Positions 25,322 to 33,708 are shown, counted from the first letter of the stretch. The stretch: DNA of 39,728 nucleotides from Pirellulales bacterium (GCA_020847515.1 JADLBW010000095.1:1-39728); one strand, 5' to 3'. The notes: generated by a model not told the origin, from the letters alone. Numbers and translations are program-made.

Positions 25322-26104
25322 ATGTCCAGCGGTAGCCCTAACGACGGCGACGCCGACGAGGAGCTCGAACTCGAGCCGATCGATCCGGAAGTGCTGGCAC
25401 ACGCGCAAGCGCGTGCTGAAGCCCGGACCGAGCAGGTCGCCAAGAATCTCAAGATCGATCCGCTGGACCAGAAACATCCGGGTGGGTATAGCGACGTCGA
25501 GCTGGACCCCTCAAGCTGGCTGAGATTCCGATTTACGACGCAACACTTGCTCATCGCAACGGCCCTCTTGGCGCTCACGTTGACGATGTTTGAACTGCTT
25601 CCGCCGGGTTTGGCGTGGCTGCTGCTGGGTTTCGCCTGCGTCGCCGCGGGCTTCCTCTGGGTCTATCGGATAGAGTCACGAGATACCGCGCAACGCCACC
25701 CGCGGCGCACGGCATTTGAAACCCCTGGAGAGGACATTGAACATGTCGCGGCCGTGGCAAGGGCAGGAGCCGATGCAGACTCCGTTCGTCCACGGTTTGA
25801 ATTCAACGTTGCCTTCTCGCTGAAGCAGGCGTTCGTCACGATGACCGCCGCCGCCGTGGCCGTCGGGGCAACTAGAATCCTGGGAGGCCCCGGACTGTCG
25901 GCCGTCATGCTTGGCTCCGTAGCGCTCATCGGTTTGGCGGTCCACGCCGCCGGTTATGACCCGCCGCCAGCCGTGGTGCTGGCGTGGTGGCTGTTGCTGG
26001 TGGCGTACCTTTTGATCGGAGCAATCGCCCTGATGGCCGCCGACTCCGCCACCCCGCCGGCGGCCGCTGCAATCCGCAAAGGTCACTATGCGAGGGCGGC
26101 GTGA
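25322..26104 (+). CDS. Five-helix membrane protein coupled to fhcB
   Basis: I do not recognise this 260-residue protein. Residues 1-65 are acidic and soluble (DADEELELEPIDPEVLAHAQARAEAR). Hydrophobic segments then follow at about 75-92 and 95-117, at about 170-186 and 190-207, and at about 215-238, which suggests five transmembrane helices with a polar loop near 120-165. The ATG at 25322 has GGAAG shortly upstream; an earlier in-frame start (25142) would only add an unlikely stretch. Its TGA overlaps the GTG of fhcB by four bases, so its translation is coupled to a subunit of the formyltransferase/hydrolase complex. A transport or membrane-tethering role in C1 metabolism is conceivable but unsupported. 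Confidence 0.75.
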   Translation: MSSGSPNDGDADEELELEPIDPEVLAHAQARAEARTEQVAKNLKIDPLDQKHPGGYSDVELDPSSWLRFRFTTQHLLIATALLALTLTMFELLPPGLAWLLLGFACVAAGFLWVYRIESRDTAQRHPRRTAFETPGEDIEHVAAVARAGADADSVRPRFEFNVAFSLKQAFVTMTAAAVAVGATRILGGPGLSAVMLGSVALIGLAVHAAGYDPPPAVVLAWWLLLVAYLLIGAIALMAADSATPPAAAAIRKGHYARAA

Positions 26105-27456
26105 ATACGGACGCAATTGCCGAGGCTGCTGATGAGATCAGTCGTCCGCGGATCGTTCATGACATTGTCTGCACGTCGTGCGGATGCGCCTGTGACGATT
26201 TGAAGCTCACCGTCGAAGGGCGTCGCATCACCAGGCTGGAGCCGCCCTGCCCCGTTGCCGACGCGTTCTTTTTGCAGTGGGATCAGCGTGCTTTGCCGCC
26301 CGCCGACTGTCTGGTCCGCGGCAAGCCGGCGTCGCTTGACGCGGCGATAGCGTGCGCGGCTGAAATCCTGAACCAGGCGCAAGCCCCGCTGCTGATGGGA
26401 TTCGAACGCGCCACGTGCGACGTACAGCGAGCGGCGGTGGAAATCGCCGACCGGCTCGGGGCCGCCATCGACTCAACCGACTACTTGGGTCGCAGTCGAT
26501 GGCGCATTGCCCCGCAAACCGCCGGGTGCGTCACCGCCACCCTCGGCGAAGTTGCCGCTCGCGCCGACCTCGTGGTGTATTGGAACGTGGATCCGCTGAT
26601 ATCTCATCCGCGGCACATGGAGCGGTTCGTTCGCCGGCCGCTCACCGCCCGCGGAACCGAGGGGCTGCAGCGACGCATAATCGCAGTCGGCGACCATCGC
26701 ACCGAGACATCCGCGGCAAGCGACGAATACCTGCAGATCGATCCGGGCTCCGACAGTGCTGCGGTTGCGGTGTTGCGGGCCGTCGTTCGCGGAGTCGGGC
26801 TGGCTGACGACAGCGTCACACCGCAAACGGGCGCGCCGCTGGCACAATGGGCGTACCTGGCCCAACGTTTGAAAACGGCTCGTTACGCCGCGATATTCCA
26901 TGACTCGCAGCAGGCTGGCGCCCTCGCCGAGCTAATTCGCGACTTGCATCGACATACCCGGGCCGTCGCACTGCCGTTGGGCGGGCCTCCAAACGAAGTA
27001 GGGGCTGCCCAGGTGCTCACGTGGCAAACGGGTTTTCCTAGCGCCGTCGATTTTAGCGCCGGCTACCCAGCCTATCAGCCGGGCGAGGCTACAGCGGCCG
27101 CGCTGGTGGAGCGCGGCGAAGTCGACGCCGCCCTCGTCATTGCCGCCGACCCGCTTCAGCACTATAGCGGCGCTGCGCTCCATCGCCTGGCCGCCATCCC
27201 TACAGTGGTCTTTGACGATCGCGAAAGCAAAACCTTCAGCTCTGCCGCGGTCGCGATCCTTACGTCCGGCTTCGGGATGGAAACCGCCGGCGAAATCTAC
27301 CGTAGCGACGGCGTCGCCTTGCCGTTGCGTGCAGCATTGCCAACCACTCGTCCCGCGGCCGAAAATGCGCTTGTCCAGATCCTCCGGCGCATCGCCGCAT
27401 TCCCGGAACGGGCTCCAATTGGAGGTCATGCTGCCGCAGGAGAAACCGCCTGCTGA
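26101..27456 (+). CDS. fhcB: Formyltransferase/hydrolase complex subunit B (formylmethanofuran dehydrogenase B homologue)
   Basis: FhcB belongs to the four-subunit Fhc complex that, in bacteria with tetrahydromethanopterin-linked C1 metabolism, turns formyl-H4MPT into formate through a methanofuran-like carrier. The 451-residue protein is homologous to the archaeal formylmethanofuran dehydrogenase B subunit. Cysteines 24, 27, 31 and 50 form the N-terminal CxxCxxxC...C iron-sulfur-type motif (VCTSCGCACDDL). TATLGEVAARADLVVYWNVDPLISHPRHMERF (about 143-174) is a hallmark block. The segment that carries the metal-binding cysteine or selenocysteine in archaeal enzymes (VCHG-like) reads YLGRSRW here, so redox activity at a molybdenum or tungsten site is unlikely. 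The start is GTG at 26101, overlapping the previous gene's stop. Confidence 0.9.
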   Translation: MNTDAIAEAADEISRPRIVHDIVCTSCGCACDDLKLTVEGRRITRLEPPCPVADAFFLQWDQRALPPADCLVRGKPASLDAAIACAAEILNQAQAPLLMGFERATCDVQRAAVEIADRLGAAIDSTDYLGRSRWRIAPQTAGCVTATLGEVAARADLVVYWNVDPLISHPRHMERFVRRPLTARGTEGLQRRIIAVGDHRTETSAASDEYLQIDPGSDSAAVAVLRAVVRGVGLADDSVTPQTGAPLAQWAYLAQRLKTARYAAIFHDSQQAGALAELIRDLHRHTRAVALPLGGPPNEVGAAQVLTWQTGFPSAVDFSAGYPAYQPGEATAAALVERGEVDAALVIAADPLQHYSGAALHRLAAIPTVVFDDRESKTFSSAAVAILTSGFGMETAGEIYRSDGVALPLRAALPTTRPAAENALVQILRRIAAFPERAPIGGHAAAGETAC

Positions 27457-27532
27457 GCGCGCCGGCGCCCTTGCCGCATAGGGACGCCTGCAAAGCGATT
27501 GCGGCGTGCTTCGGATCGGCCGGGGTTGCGTC

Positions 27533-28294
27533 TTATTGCGGCCCGCAACTCCCGGCGAGCGTCGGCTTCGCTTCAACCTCCGGTTCCAACATGCCACGGT
27601 CCTGCAGCCACACGCCGCCGCACCAACAGAGCAAGCCCCAGCATAGCCCGACAGCCCAGCCGGCCAGCACGTCGCTGGGCCAGTGAACGCCGAGGTACAC
27701 GCGGCTTACGCCGACGCATGCTGTGACAAACATCCCCACGCCGATGAACAGTGCCTTCAGCCGCCGCTGGGAAACGAATTGCGACGCCAGCATCCCCAGC
27801 GTCAAATAGGCCGTGGCCGCCATGGTCGTGTGGCCGCTAGGGAAGCTTGACATGTAAACATAGGCGCCGTGCGGCACCACGTTCGGCCGAGGGCGGTCAA
27901 AGGCTCCTTTCAGGCCGGTGCTGATTAACAAAGCGCCGACGCTCGTCACTGCGACATAGATCGCGGCGTGTCGCATGGACGAGAGCCAAAAGAACGTGAC
28001 TACCGAAGTCGTGAGCAAGACGATTACGGCTGTGCCGCCCAAGGCCGTGACGTCGCGCCCCATTTCCTCCACCCATTGCGGACCGATCGGATCTGCAACG
28101 TCATCCGCAGTCCGCATCGCCAATAAGACGCGGCGATCGAAATCGCCCGTCGACCCCCGCACCACCGCGCGCGATAAACCGAAGAACCCCAGCGCCAGTA
28201 TCGCCGAAAGGCCTGCCAGCACCAATGCGGAACGGGTCCAGCGGCGGTGTTGCCTTTGGGTGGCGGCGTCGATGACGATCGGCGGCGATTTCAT
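27533..28294 (-). CDS. PAP2-family membrane phosphatase
   Basis: This is a membrane-bound phosphatidic-acid-phosphatase-type enzyme, probably acting on lipid phosphates or undecaprenyl diphosphate on the outer face of the membrane. The three catalytic motifs are present: KGAFDRPRP, SSFPSGHTTMAA, and SRVYLGVHWPSDVLAGW. About five to six transmembrane helices are visible, beginning with ALVLAGLSAILALGFFGLS. The frame continues upstream to 28786 antisense to fhcA, but the ATG at 28294 gives 253 residues and the expected start, so I use it. The gene sits on the opposite strand between fhcB and fhcA and interrupts what would be one operon in other organisms. Confidence 0.9.
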   Translation of the reverse strand: MKSPPIVIDAATQRQHRRWTRSALVLAGLSAILALGFFGLSRAVVRGSTGDFDRRVLLAMRTADDVADPIGPQWVEEMGRDVTALGGTAVIVLLTTSVVTFFWLSSMRHAAIYVAVTSVGALLISTGLKGAFDRPRPNVVPHGAYVYMSSFPSGHTTMAATAYLTLGMLASQFVSQRRLKALFIGVGMFVTACVGVSRVYLGVHWPSDVLAGWAVGLCWGLLCWCGGVWLQDRGMLEPEVEAKPTLAGSCGPQ

Positions 28295-28592
28295 GGCGGC
28301 GCGATGGCGATCCAAGACCCCATTATCTTCCGCGCCGGGCCGAGATGCCGCAATGACGCCAATCAGAGAAATTCGCGGCCGTACGCCAATACGTGCAAGC
28401 TGCTGTTCTGTAGCTGCATCAGCGTCGGCCGCGGGGGCGCCGTTGCAACGCGTGAACTCGCAAATCGCAGGCCAGCAGCATAGAATCCTCAGCGGAGCAG
28501 AGCACCGCAGCTCGACGAGCGCCGCAACGGCCGTCTTATGCGTTGTCGGGCTCGCCAATTCCAAGTTCGCCCGCGCGCAATGACGCAATTCC

Positions 28593-30224
28593 ATGGCCGA
28601 CACTGACGATACGATCTGCATCGCCGGCGGAACGGTGTATGATCCGGCCAACGGCATCGACGGCCAGGTGCGCGATCTTTGGATTCGCGGCGGCAAGATA
28701 GTAGCCGCCCCTGCCGTCGGGTCGGCGAAGGCGGCTCGCACGATCGACGCCCGGGGACTTGTGGTGATGCCCGGCGGCGTCGACATTCATTGCCATATCG
28801 CCGGGGCGTCGTCTAATGCCGCCCGCCTCATCACGCCTGAGGACCGCCGAGACGAAGCGAACGTAATGCGCCGCTCTCCCCGGACGCGCAGCGGATCGCT
28901 GGGCACGGTTCCTTCGACGTTTACCACCGGATACAAGTATGCCGGGCTCGGCTACACGACGGCTTTTGACGCCGCGGTAGCGCCGCTAGACGCCCGTCAC
29001 GCTCATCAGGAGCTGGCCGACACGCCATGCCTTGACAAGGGCGTGTTTATCCTCATGGGCAATAACCAATACGCCATGGAGTGCATCGAGCGCGACGACC
29101 GCCAGCAGCTAACGATGTTCATCGCCTGGTTGCTGGGCGCCGCTAAGGGATATGCTCCCAAGCTGGTCAATCCAGGCGGGGTCGAGGCGTGGAAACGCTC
29201 TCCGGCGTCCCGCGGCCATGCCCTCGACGAGCCGGCGCCAGGCTACGACGTCACGCCCCGGACGATTATTCGCGAGATTGTCGCGGCGGCCAATGAACTC
29301 GGCTTGCCACATCCGGCGCATATTCATTGCAATCAACTCGGCATGCCCGGCAACTGGCGAACGACGCTGGCGACGATGGAGGCCCTCGAAGGACGCCGCG
29401 CCCATTTTGCACACGTCCAGTTCCACAGTTACGGCGGCGGCGACGGGGAGGAGTGCTCCATGTCGAGCCGCACACGCGAGCTAACCGACTATGTCAACTC
29501 CCATCGGAACATCACAGTCGACGTAGGGCAGGTGATGTTTGGCGATGCGCTGGCGATGACCGGCGACGGCGCGGCGGCGTATTTCTGGCATCGGCTCTAC
29601 GGCCGCCGATGGTACAACTGCGACATCGAGTGCGAAGCGGGCTGCGGCGTCACGCCGATCGAGTATCGCCGGAAGTCGGTGGTACATGCGCTACAGTGGG
29701 CGATCGGGCTGGAGTGGTTCTTGCTCGTGGACGATCCGTGGCAGGTGATGATGAGCACCGATCATCCTAACGGCGCCTCGTTCTGGGCTTATCCGCAAAT
29801 AATCCGTTTACTCATGGACCGGGAATTTCGACGCGAGGCGCTGGCTCGCGTGCCGGCCGCCGCTCGCGAGCGGTCGCTCTTGCTCGAACTGGATCGTGAG
29901 TATTCGTTGTACGAAATCGCCGTCATTACGCGCGCCGCCCCGGCGCGCGCCCTGGGACTTGCCCACAAAGGCCATCTGGGCCCCGGCGCCGACGCCGACG
30001 TTGTCCTATACACGCCCCATGATGATCGTGCGGAGATGTTCGAACTGCCGCGGTTGGTCATAAAAGGAGGCGAGTTAATCGTCGAGCAAGGCGAAATCCG
30101 CGGCGCCCCGCACGGCGATACGTTGTGCAATTCGCCCGCGTTCGACGCAGAGCGGCTGCCGGCCGTGCAGGAGTGGTTCGAGAATCACTATTCGCTCCGA
30201 TTTGCCAACTACGGCGCTGGCTAA
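28593..30224 (+). CDS. fhcA: Formyltransferase/hydrolase complex subunit A (formylmethanofuran dehydrogenase A homologue)
   Basis: FhcA is the amidohydrolase-fold subunit that hydrolyses the formyl-carrier to formate in the bacterial H4MPT C1 pathway. The metal-binding set is readable: histidines 66 and 68 in GGVDIHCHIAG, lysine 190 in YAPKLVNPGGVEAW (the carboxylated lysine position), histidines 243 and 245 in HIHCNQLG, and aspartate 390 in STDHPNGASFWAYP. TTGYKYAGLGYTTAFDAAVAP (111-131) is a further family block. The 543 residues match the family. fhcB lies about 1.1 kb upstream on the same strand, beyond the PAP2 gene; fhcC and fhcD are not in the window. The ATG at 28593 lacks a strong ribosome binding site. 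Confidence 0.94.
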   Translation: MADTDDTICIAGGTVYDPANGIDGQVRDLWIRGGKIVAAPAVGSAKAARTIDARGLVVMPGGVDIHCHIAGASSNAARLITPEDRRDEANVMRRSPRTRSGSLGTVPSTFTTGYKYAGLGYTTAFDAAVAPLDARHAHQELADTPCLDKGVFILMGNNQYAMECIERDDRQQLTMFIAWLLGAAKGYAPKLVNPGGVEAWKRSPASRGHALDEPAPGYDVTPRTIIREIVAAANELGLPHPAHIHCNQLGMPGNWRTTLATMEALEGRRAHFAHVQFHSYGGGDGEECSMSSRTRELTDYVNSHRNITVDVGQVMFGDALAMTGDGAAAYFWHRLYGRRWYNCDIECEAGCGVTPIEYRRKSVVHALQWAIGLEWFLLVDDPWQVMMSTDHPNGASFWAYPQIIRLLMDREFRREALARVPAAARERSLLLELDREYSLYEIAVITRAAPARALGLAHKGHLGPGADADVVLYTPHDDRAEMFELPRLVIKGGELIVEQGEIRGAPHGDTLCNSPAFDAERLPAVQEWFENHYSLRFANYGAG

Positions 30225-30292
30225 GCCCAGCGGCGGCCAAGGCGACGTCGATCGGCTAACTGAGCGCCTCGCGGCGCGCGCCCGCAGTTCCG

Positions 30293-31783
30293 TCACGGCT
30301 CGCGGCGCTGCAGCTTAAGCCGTTCCACGGCCCGCTTGGCGACGGCATGTTCCATGAACAGTCGCCACGGCAGCCCGCTGCGGACGTTTTCAATGGCCAG
30401 CAGCATGGGTCCGGCGTCGATCGCGATCTGATCGTCGCTCACGTGCCCCTGGTCGAGATTGAAGCTGTCAGCCAGGCCGTAGCCCCCCGCTTGCGGATCG
30501 CTCCACAGCAGCGGTTCGCCCGCGCCGCCGGTCAGCGCTCGGTATTCCCGCAAGGCCGCCAGGCTTTCGTGCGGCGTAAACATAATCGCCGAGCCCGCGG
30601 CATACGGCGCGATCGTGCCGCCCATCCACTGGTCGCGGTCCATCAGGTTCGGGCGTACGGATTGCACCAGGTAGGCGCTGCGGCCGAATTCGTCGAGGCC
30701 AGTGCAGGGAGCTACTCCCCAACGATTGTCCGAGAAGGTCTTAAAACGGTCGGCGGCTTCAATGCACCGCTCGCGCTGTGTGAGCATCGCCCGCCGTGAG
30801 TTTTCGAACCAGTCGACGCGCGGGTTGTCGACGCCGAACTGCTGCGGGTCGTCGGGCGCCAGGCGCCGATAATCAATCCAGCAATGGGCAAAAAAATAGG
30901 TGAACGCAGAACCGTTCCAGGACACCACCAGCGGCGGCATGTTTTCGTGGCGCTTCACGGTTCGCTGGAGTCGATAGTAATCTGTCGGCTCGACCGCGTA
31001 CTCCGACCGCGGGGCCCCGGCGGCGAGGAAATACACCAGCCGCTCCTCGTCGCTGGCGATGTGCCATCGGGGCTGCACAAACCCGCCGCGGTCGGCGCCG
31101 GCGGGCGGTGGAGCGGCCTCGGCAGCTTCCGAGCGCGGTAGTCGCGGATCCCAACCCATAGAGACGAACCCATCTTCGGCTACGTCGTACGCCTTCCAAT
31201 GGGTCTGCTCGATTAGCTCATCGACAATACTCGCCACCTCGCCATCGAAGTACTTGGCCGCCGCGATCGCTCCCGCTAAGAACAGTGCATGGTCCACCGT
31301 GCTGAAGACCTCCGAACGGCCTTCCGGCAGCATGCCTCCCGTTTCCAGGTCGACGAAGTGGAGCAGCACGCCATGCTTCCGGTTATCGGAGCGCCCGGCG
31401 AGCGCTCGCAACGCCGACAGGGCCCGTTGCTGGCCCTGGTCGCGGGTGATCCAGCGCCGCTCAACGCCGATCGGCAGCGAAGTCAACTGAAAGCCGACGC
31501 CGCCGACGCTGCACACGTCGGCCAGGCGACGATCCTTGACCAACCCGCTACTCGCTCCGACCTCCTTCCACAGGTAATTGAAGCACCCGCGTTGGACTGC
31601 CTCCAGCAGGCGCTGGTCTGCCGGCGTGAACTCGTAGGCCGCGGCTTGCTGGGGGTCGGCGCCGGGCAGCACGTCCTGCGCGGCGACGCCAGGCGGTTCA
31701 ATCGCAGTCGCGGCGGTCAGGGTCAAGACCAGCGCAGTTAGTGCGCTATGTAGCCTTCGGTCGCAGACGCCGCCGAGTTTCAT
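30293..31783 (-). CDS. Secreted glucoamylase-like protein (glycoamylase domain)
   Basis: This 496-residue protein has a signal peptide (residues 1-36, ALTALVLTLTAATAI then AAQD). An (alpha/alpha) toroid domain of the glycoamylase-like type (PF10091, as I recall it) follows. Recognisable parts are LLEAVQRGCFNYLWKEV near 58, VGGVGFQLTSLPIGVERRWI near 92, FSTVDHALFLAGAIAAAKYF near 160, GWDPRLPRSE and SWNGSAFTYFF near 285, and SLNLDQGHVSDDQIAIDAGPML-like residues near the end. Members act on periplasmic or extracellular beta-glucans or are uncharacterised. The frame is open to 31933, but the ATG at 31783 gives the signal peptide. It is convergent with fhcA (68 bases). Confidence 0.87.
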   Translation of the reverse strand: MKLGGVCDRRLHSALTALVLTLTAATAIEPPGVAAQDVLPGADPQQAAAYEFTPADQRLLEAVQRGCFNYLWKEVGASSGLVKDRRLADVCSVGGVGFQLTSLPIGVERRWITRDQGQQRALSALRALAGRSDNRKHGVLLHFVDLETGGMLPEGRSEVFSTVDHALFLAGAIAAAKYFDGEVASIVDELIEQTHWKAYDVAEDGFVSMGWDPRLPRSEAAEAAPPPAGADRGGFVQPRWHIASDEERLVYFLAAGAPRSEYAVEPTDYYRLQRTVKRHENMPPLVVSWNGSAFTYFFAHCWIDYRRLAPDDPQQFGVDNPRVDWFENSRRAMLTQRERCIEAADRFKTFSDNRWGVAPCTGLDEFGRSAYLVQSVRPNLMDRDQWMGGTIAPYAAGSAIMFTPHESLAALREYRALTGGAGEPLLWSDPQAGGYGLADSFNLDQGHVSDDQIAIDAGPMLLAIENVRSGLPWRLFMEHAVAKRAVERLKLQRREP

Positions 31784-31871
31784 AGTCCGCCTGCCATCGC
31801 TGCCGATGGAAGCACCGCCCTCCAGATCAGTCCTGCTGGACCTCCATCTTAACGTGCGCGGCGTCGGGAGG

Positions 31872-31909
31872 GCTACGCCGCGTAGCGGCGCGGAGGCGAA
31901 GACGCCTCC
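31872..31909 (-). terminator. Tandem hairpins after the DUF421 gene
   Basis: Two perfect inverted repeats lie 20-60 bases beyond the DUF421 stop codon. GGAGGCG (31892-31898) and CGCCTCC (31903-31909) form a stem with a 4-base loop. GCTACGC (31872-31878) and GCGTAGC (31880-31886) form a near-continuous palindrome. There is no T-run; the position suggests an end structure for leftward transcription. Confidence 0.4.
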
Positions 31910-31929
31910 ATTGCGGGCGGCGAGCGGCG

Positions 31930-32388
31930 TCAACTACCGGCCGTTTTGCGTTTGGGGATGACGGTGATGCCGCCGCTTTGCTCCAGCACGGCATACTCGA
32001 TCTCGTCAAGTCGACCGAGACCCTGCAGCACGCGGGCCGCGGCGAGGACGTCTTCTTCGTCCACGCGCTCCACATGCATTGCATGTTTATCGAGGCGTCC
32101 GCGGTCGATCAGCACCAGCGGGCAGCCGTCCAGCACCTTTTCGGCCGCCGGCCACCAACGTTTGACTTCCGATAGCAGCACGTCTGTTCCCAACAGAGTC
32201 AGAACCAAAAGGACGGTGTTGGTGATGGAGTTGTCGTTGCCGAGCAGGGCGGCCTGCGTCGTCTCGCTGATTATCAGCAGCAGCACGGCGTCGAAGGTCG
32301 TGATCTGAGCCAGCGTGCGCTTGCCGGCGATGCGAAACACGATCCACACGGCCACATAGGTCACCAGCCCTCGAACAACTGAGTCCAT
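31930..32388 (-). CDS. DUF421 (YetF-like) membrane protein
   Basis: This 152-residue protein belongs to the DUF421/YetF family of unknown function. The N-terminal part carries about two to three transmembrane helices (LVTYVAVWIVFRIAG, then TFDAVLLLIISETTQAALLG and NTVLLVLTLLGTDVLLS) with the conserved GKRTLAQIT loop. A small cytoplasmic domain follows (VLIDRGRLDKHAMHVERVDEEDVLAAARVLQGLG, DEIEYAVLEQSGGITVIPK), typical for the family. The start has GGAGGG about 5 bases before the ATG. It lies 39 bases after the upstream gene on the same strand and is probably cotranscribed with it. Confidence 0.88.
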   Translation of the reverse strand: MDSVVRGLVTYVAVWIVFRIAGKRTLAQITTFDAVLLLIISETTQAALLGNDNSITNTVLLVLTLLGTDVLLSEVKRWWPAAEKVLDGCPLVLIDRGRLDKHAMHVERVDEEDVLAAARVLQGLGRLDEIEYAVLEQSGGITVIPKRKTAGS

Positions 32389-32427
32389 GGCGCCCTCCGC
32401 GCCGCTGGGGGCGCTATTAACGAGAGT

Positions 32428-32979
32428 TTACGGATAAACGAATTGCCAAAATCGGACCTCCTCGCCGCCCGCCACGCTGAGCGCGCCGGCCAGTTCGCCC
32501 ATATGTTCTGGCGAATAATGGATGCGAACGTGGACGAATTCCGCCTCGGGAGCGCGGGCGAACACGAGCGTCTGCAAGGCGTCGCCGGCCAGCGTCTGCT
32601 GCGGCTCCGGCTCAATTCGTTCGATCTTCACTCCGCGAAGGTACTGGTTGTCGATCCGCAGTTGCAGAGTATCTGAAGACCCTGACCGAATAAGAAGACT
32701 CAGGACCGAGGGCCCTTGTCGGTGGAGAAATCGCTCGTATTCCACCGCCATCGAACCGTCCGACGCCGTGGCGGTCGCGTCGGAGAGCGGCCCGTTGCCC
32801 AAGAGTCCGGCCACCGCAGCCGCAAGCGTCAGAAACCAAACCGCCCACCCCACGCGCTGCCAACGCCACTCGAGCCGTTGGAAGGTCATGCGCCGCTCTA
32901 GCTGCAGGCCGTTGCTCACGGGAGGCGCTTCGCCGTCCTCGCCGACCCCTACTTGCTCTGTGGCGGCATTCTGCGGCAT
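32428..32979 (-). CDS. Hypothetical single-pass membrane protein next to DUF421
   Basis: This is a 183-residue protein with one transmembrane helix at about residues 46-60 (AVWFLTLAAAVAGLLG) after a polar cytoplasmic N-terminus with WRWQRVGW. An extracytoplasmic domain follows with mixed beta pattern (MAVEYERFLHRQGPSVLSLLI, LQLRIDNQYLRGVKIERIEP, EFVHVRIHYSPEHMGELAG). I recognise no family, though I recall similar proteins next to DUF421 genes. A TTG start at 33009 would add ten residues. Its position directly before the DUF421 gene suggests a shared function. Confidence 0.7.
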   Translation of the reverse strand: MPQNAATEQVGVGEDGEAPPVSNGLQLERRMTFQRLEWRWQRVGWAVWFLTLAAAVAGLLGNGPLSDATATASDGSMAVEYERFLHRQGPSVLSLLIRSGSSDTLQLRIDNQYLRGVKIERIEPEPQQTLAGDALQTLVFARAPEAEFVHVRIHYSPEHMGELAGALSVAGGEEVRFWQFVYP

Positions 32980-33009
32980 GGCATCGAGTTTCCGACAAAT
33001 CAACCTCAA

Positions 33010-33251
33010 ATAGCGAAGGCGCGGCCCCTCTGGTCGCGTTGGCTCAGCATCGTCGGGTCGTTGACCCTGGAGGGCAAGGCGGTCGCCGGGCGCCCTTCGA
33101 TACTTGCAAGAGGCGCGCCAAAGTCAGAGTAGTGACGGCTCTAGGGTCAATCGACCGCCGGCGAGGCCGCGGCCAGTGGACTTGCGGCCCTGGGACGGCC
33201 CCGCTGGGGGCCCTTTAGCGGCGGGAATGCGAATCAGTCTGGCAGGAGGCC
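33010..33251. other. Intergenic region upstream of the DUF421 pair
   Basis: No gene is supported in these 242 bases. They should contain the promoter for the leftward 183-residue/DUF421 pair. A GGGTC-GTT-GACCC stem lies near 33056-33068 and a GGCCCC-GCTG-GGGGCC hairpin at 33197-33212; neither has a convincing role. Confidence 0.35.
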
Positions 33252-33290
33252 AAACGCAAAGGGCCCGCGAGCGCCGTGGGCTCGCGGGCC
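33252..33290 (-). terminator. Strong terminator after the small four-helix membrane protein
   Basis: GGCCCGCGAGC (33262-33272) and GCTCGCGGGCC (33280-33290) form a perfect 11-base stem with a 7-base loop. Read leftward it is followed by CTTTGCGTTT and lies 35 bases after the stop at 33325. The position and stem strength support a rho-independent terminator. Confidence 0.75.
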
Positions 33291-33324
33291 AGAGATCGTG
33301 GAGCGTCCAAACCCGCCCCGAACA

Positions 33325-33708
33325 CTATACGGCGGGCTCCGCGCTGAGCCGCTTGTCTTCGTACCACGCCAGCAAGTAGAGAACTCCCGGCGCTGCGAAC
33401 CACGCGGCCGAGGCGCCCGGGAAGACCTGCGTGTCGAGCAGGTTTACGACGAAGTACACGGCCAGTCCGATCAGCACGACCAGCCCGCCGGCAAGCTGGT
33501 GCTTCCACCCGAGGGCGTAGCCGCCGAATACGACGGCCAGGGCCGCGGCCTGCCCCATTGTCGGCAACGGGGTCTGAAAGCCCGGACGAAATAGTTCTGC
33601 CACGAGAAACGCGGCCCAGCCCGCGAACAAGATGATGCCGCAGACTCGCGCGAACCAACGGAACAAGTAGGCCCAAGGAATCGACGGATGGTGCGTAGTA
33701 GCATACAT
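33325..33708 (-). CDS. Four-helix membrane protein (DUF7670-like)
   Basis: This 127-residue protein is almost wholly membrane-embedded. Helices lie at about 18-38 (VCGIILFAGWAAFLVAELF), 52-68, 73-90 (LAGGLVVLIGLAVYFVVNLL) and 100-117 (AAWFAAPGVLYLLAWY). A conserved-looking aromatic start (WAYLFRWFARV) precedes the first helix. It resembles small membrane proteins of the DUF7670 type, but I am not certain. The start is supported by AAGGAGA 9 bases upstream. It is a single gene with its own strong terminator. Confidence 0.75.
   Translation of the reverse strand: MYATTHHPSIPWAYLFRWFARVCGIILFAGWAAFLVAELFRPGFQTPLPTMGQAAALAVVFGGYALGWKHQLAGGLVVLIGLAVYFVVNLLDTQVFPGASAAWFAAPGVLYLLAWYEDKRLSAEPAV

Noticed and set aside
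26398-26412. tRNA-like GTTCGAATCCCA on the minus strand inside fhcB
   Set aside because: The five bases on each side do not pair, and the region is clearly coding for FhcB.
28295-28786. Upstream extension of the PAP2 reading frame across the fhcA start
   Set aside because: The added 164 residues are unlike PAP2 proteins and overlap the conserved N-terminus of fhcA on the other strand; the ATG at 28294 gives a normal protein.
26101-30224. Redox-active formylmethanofuran dehydrogenase of methanogen type
   Set aside because: The metal-binding Cys/Sec segment is absent from the B subunit, and the rest of the window is bacterial in character; the formyltransferase/hydrolase complex fits better.
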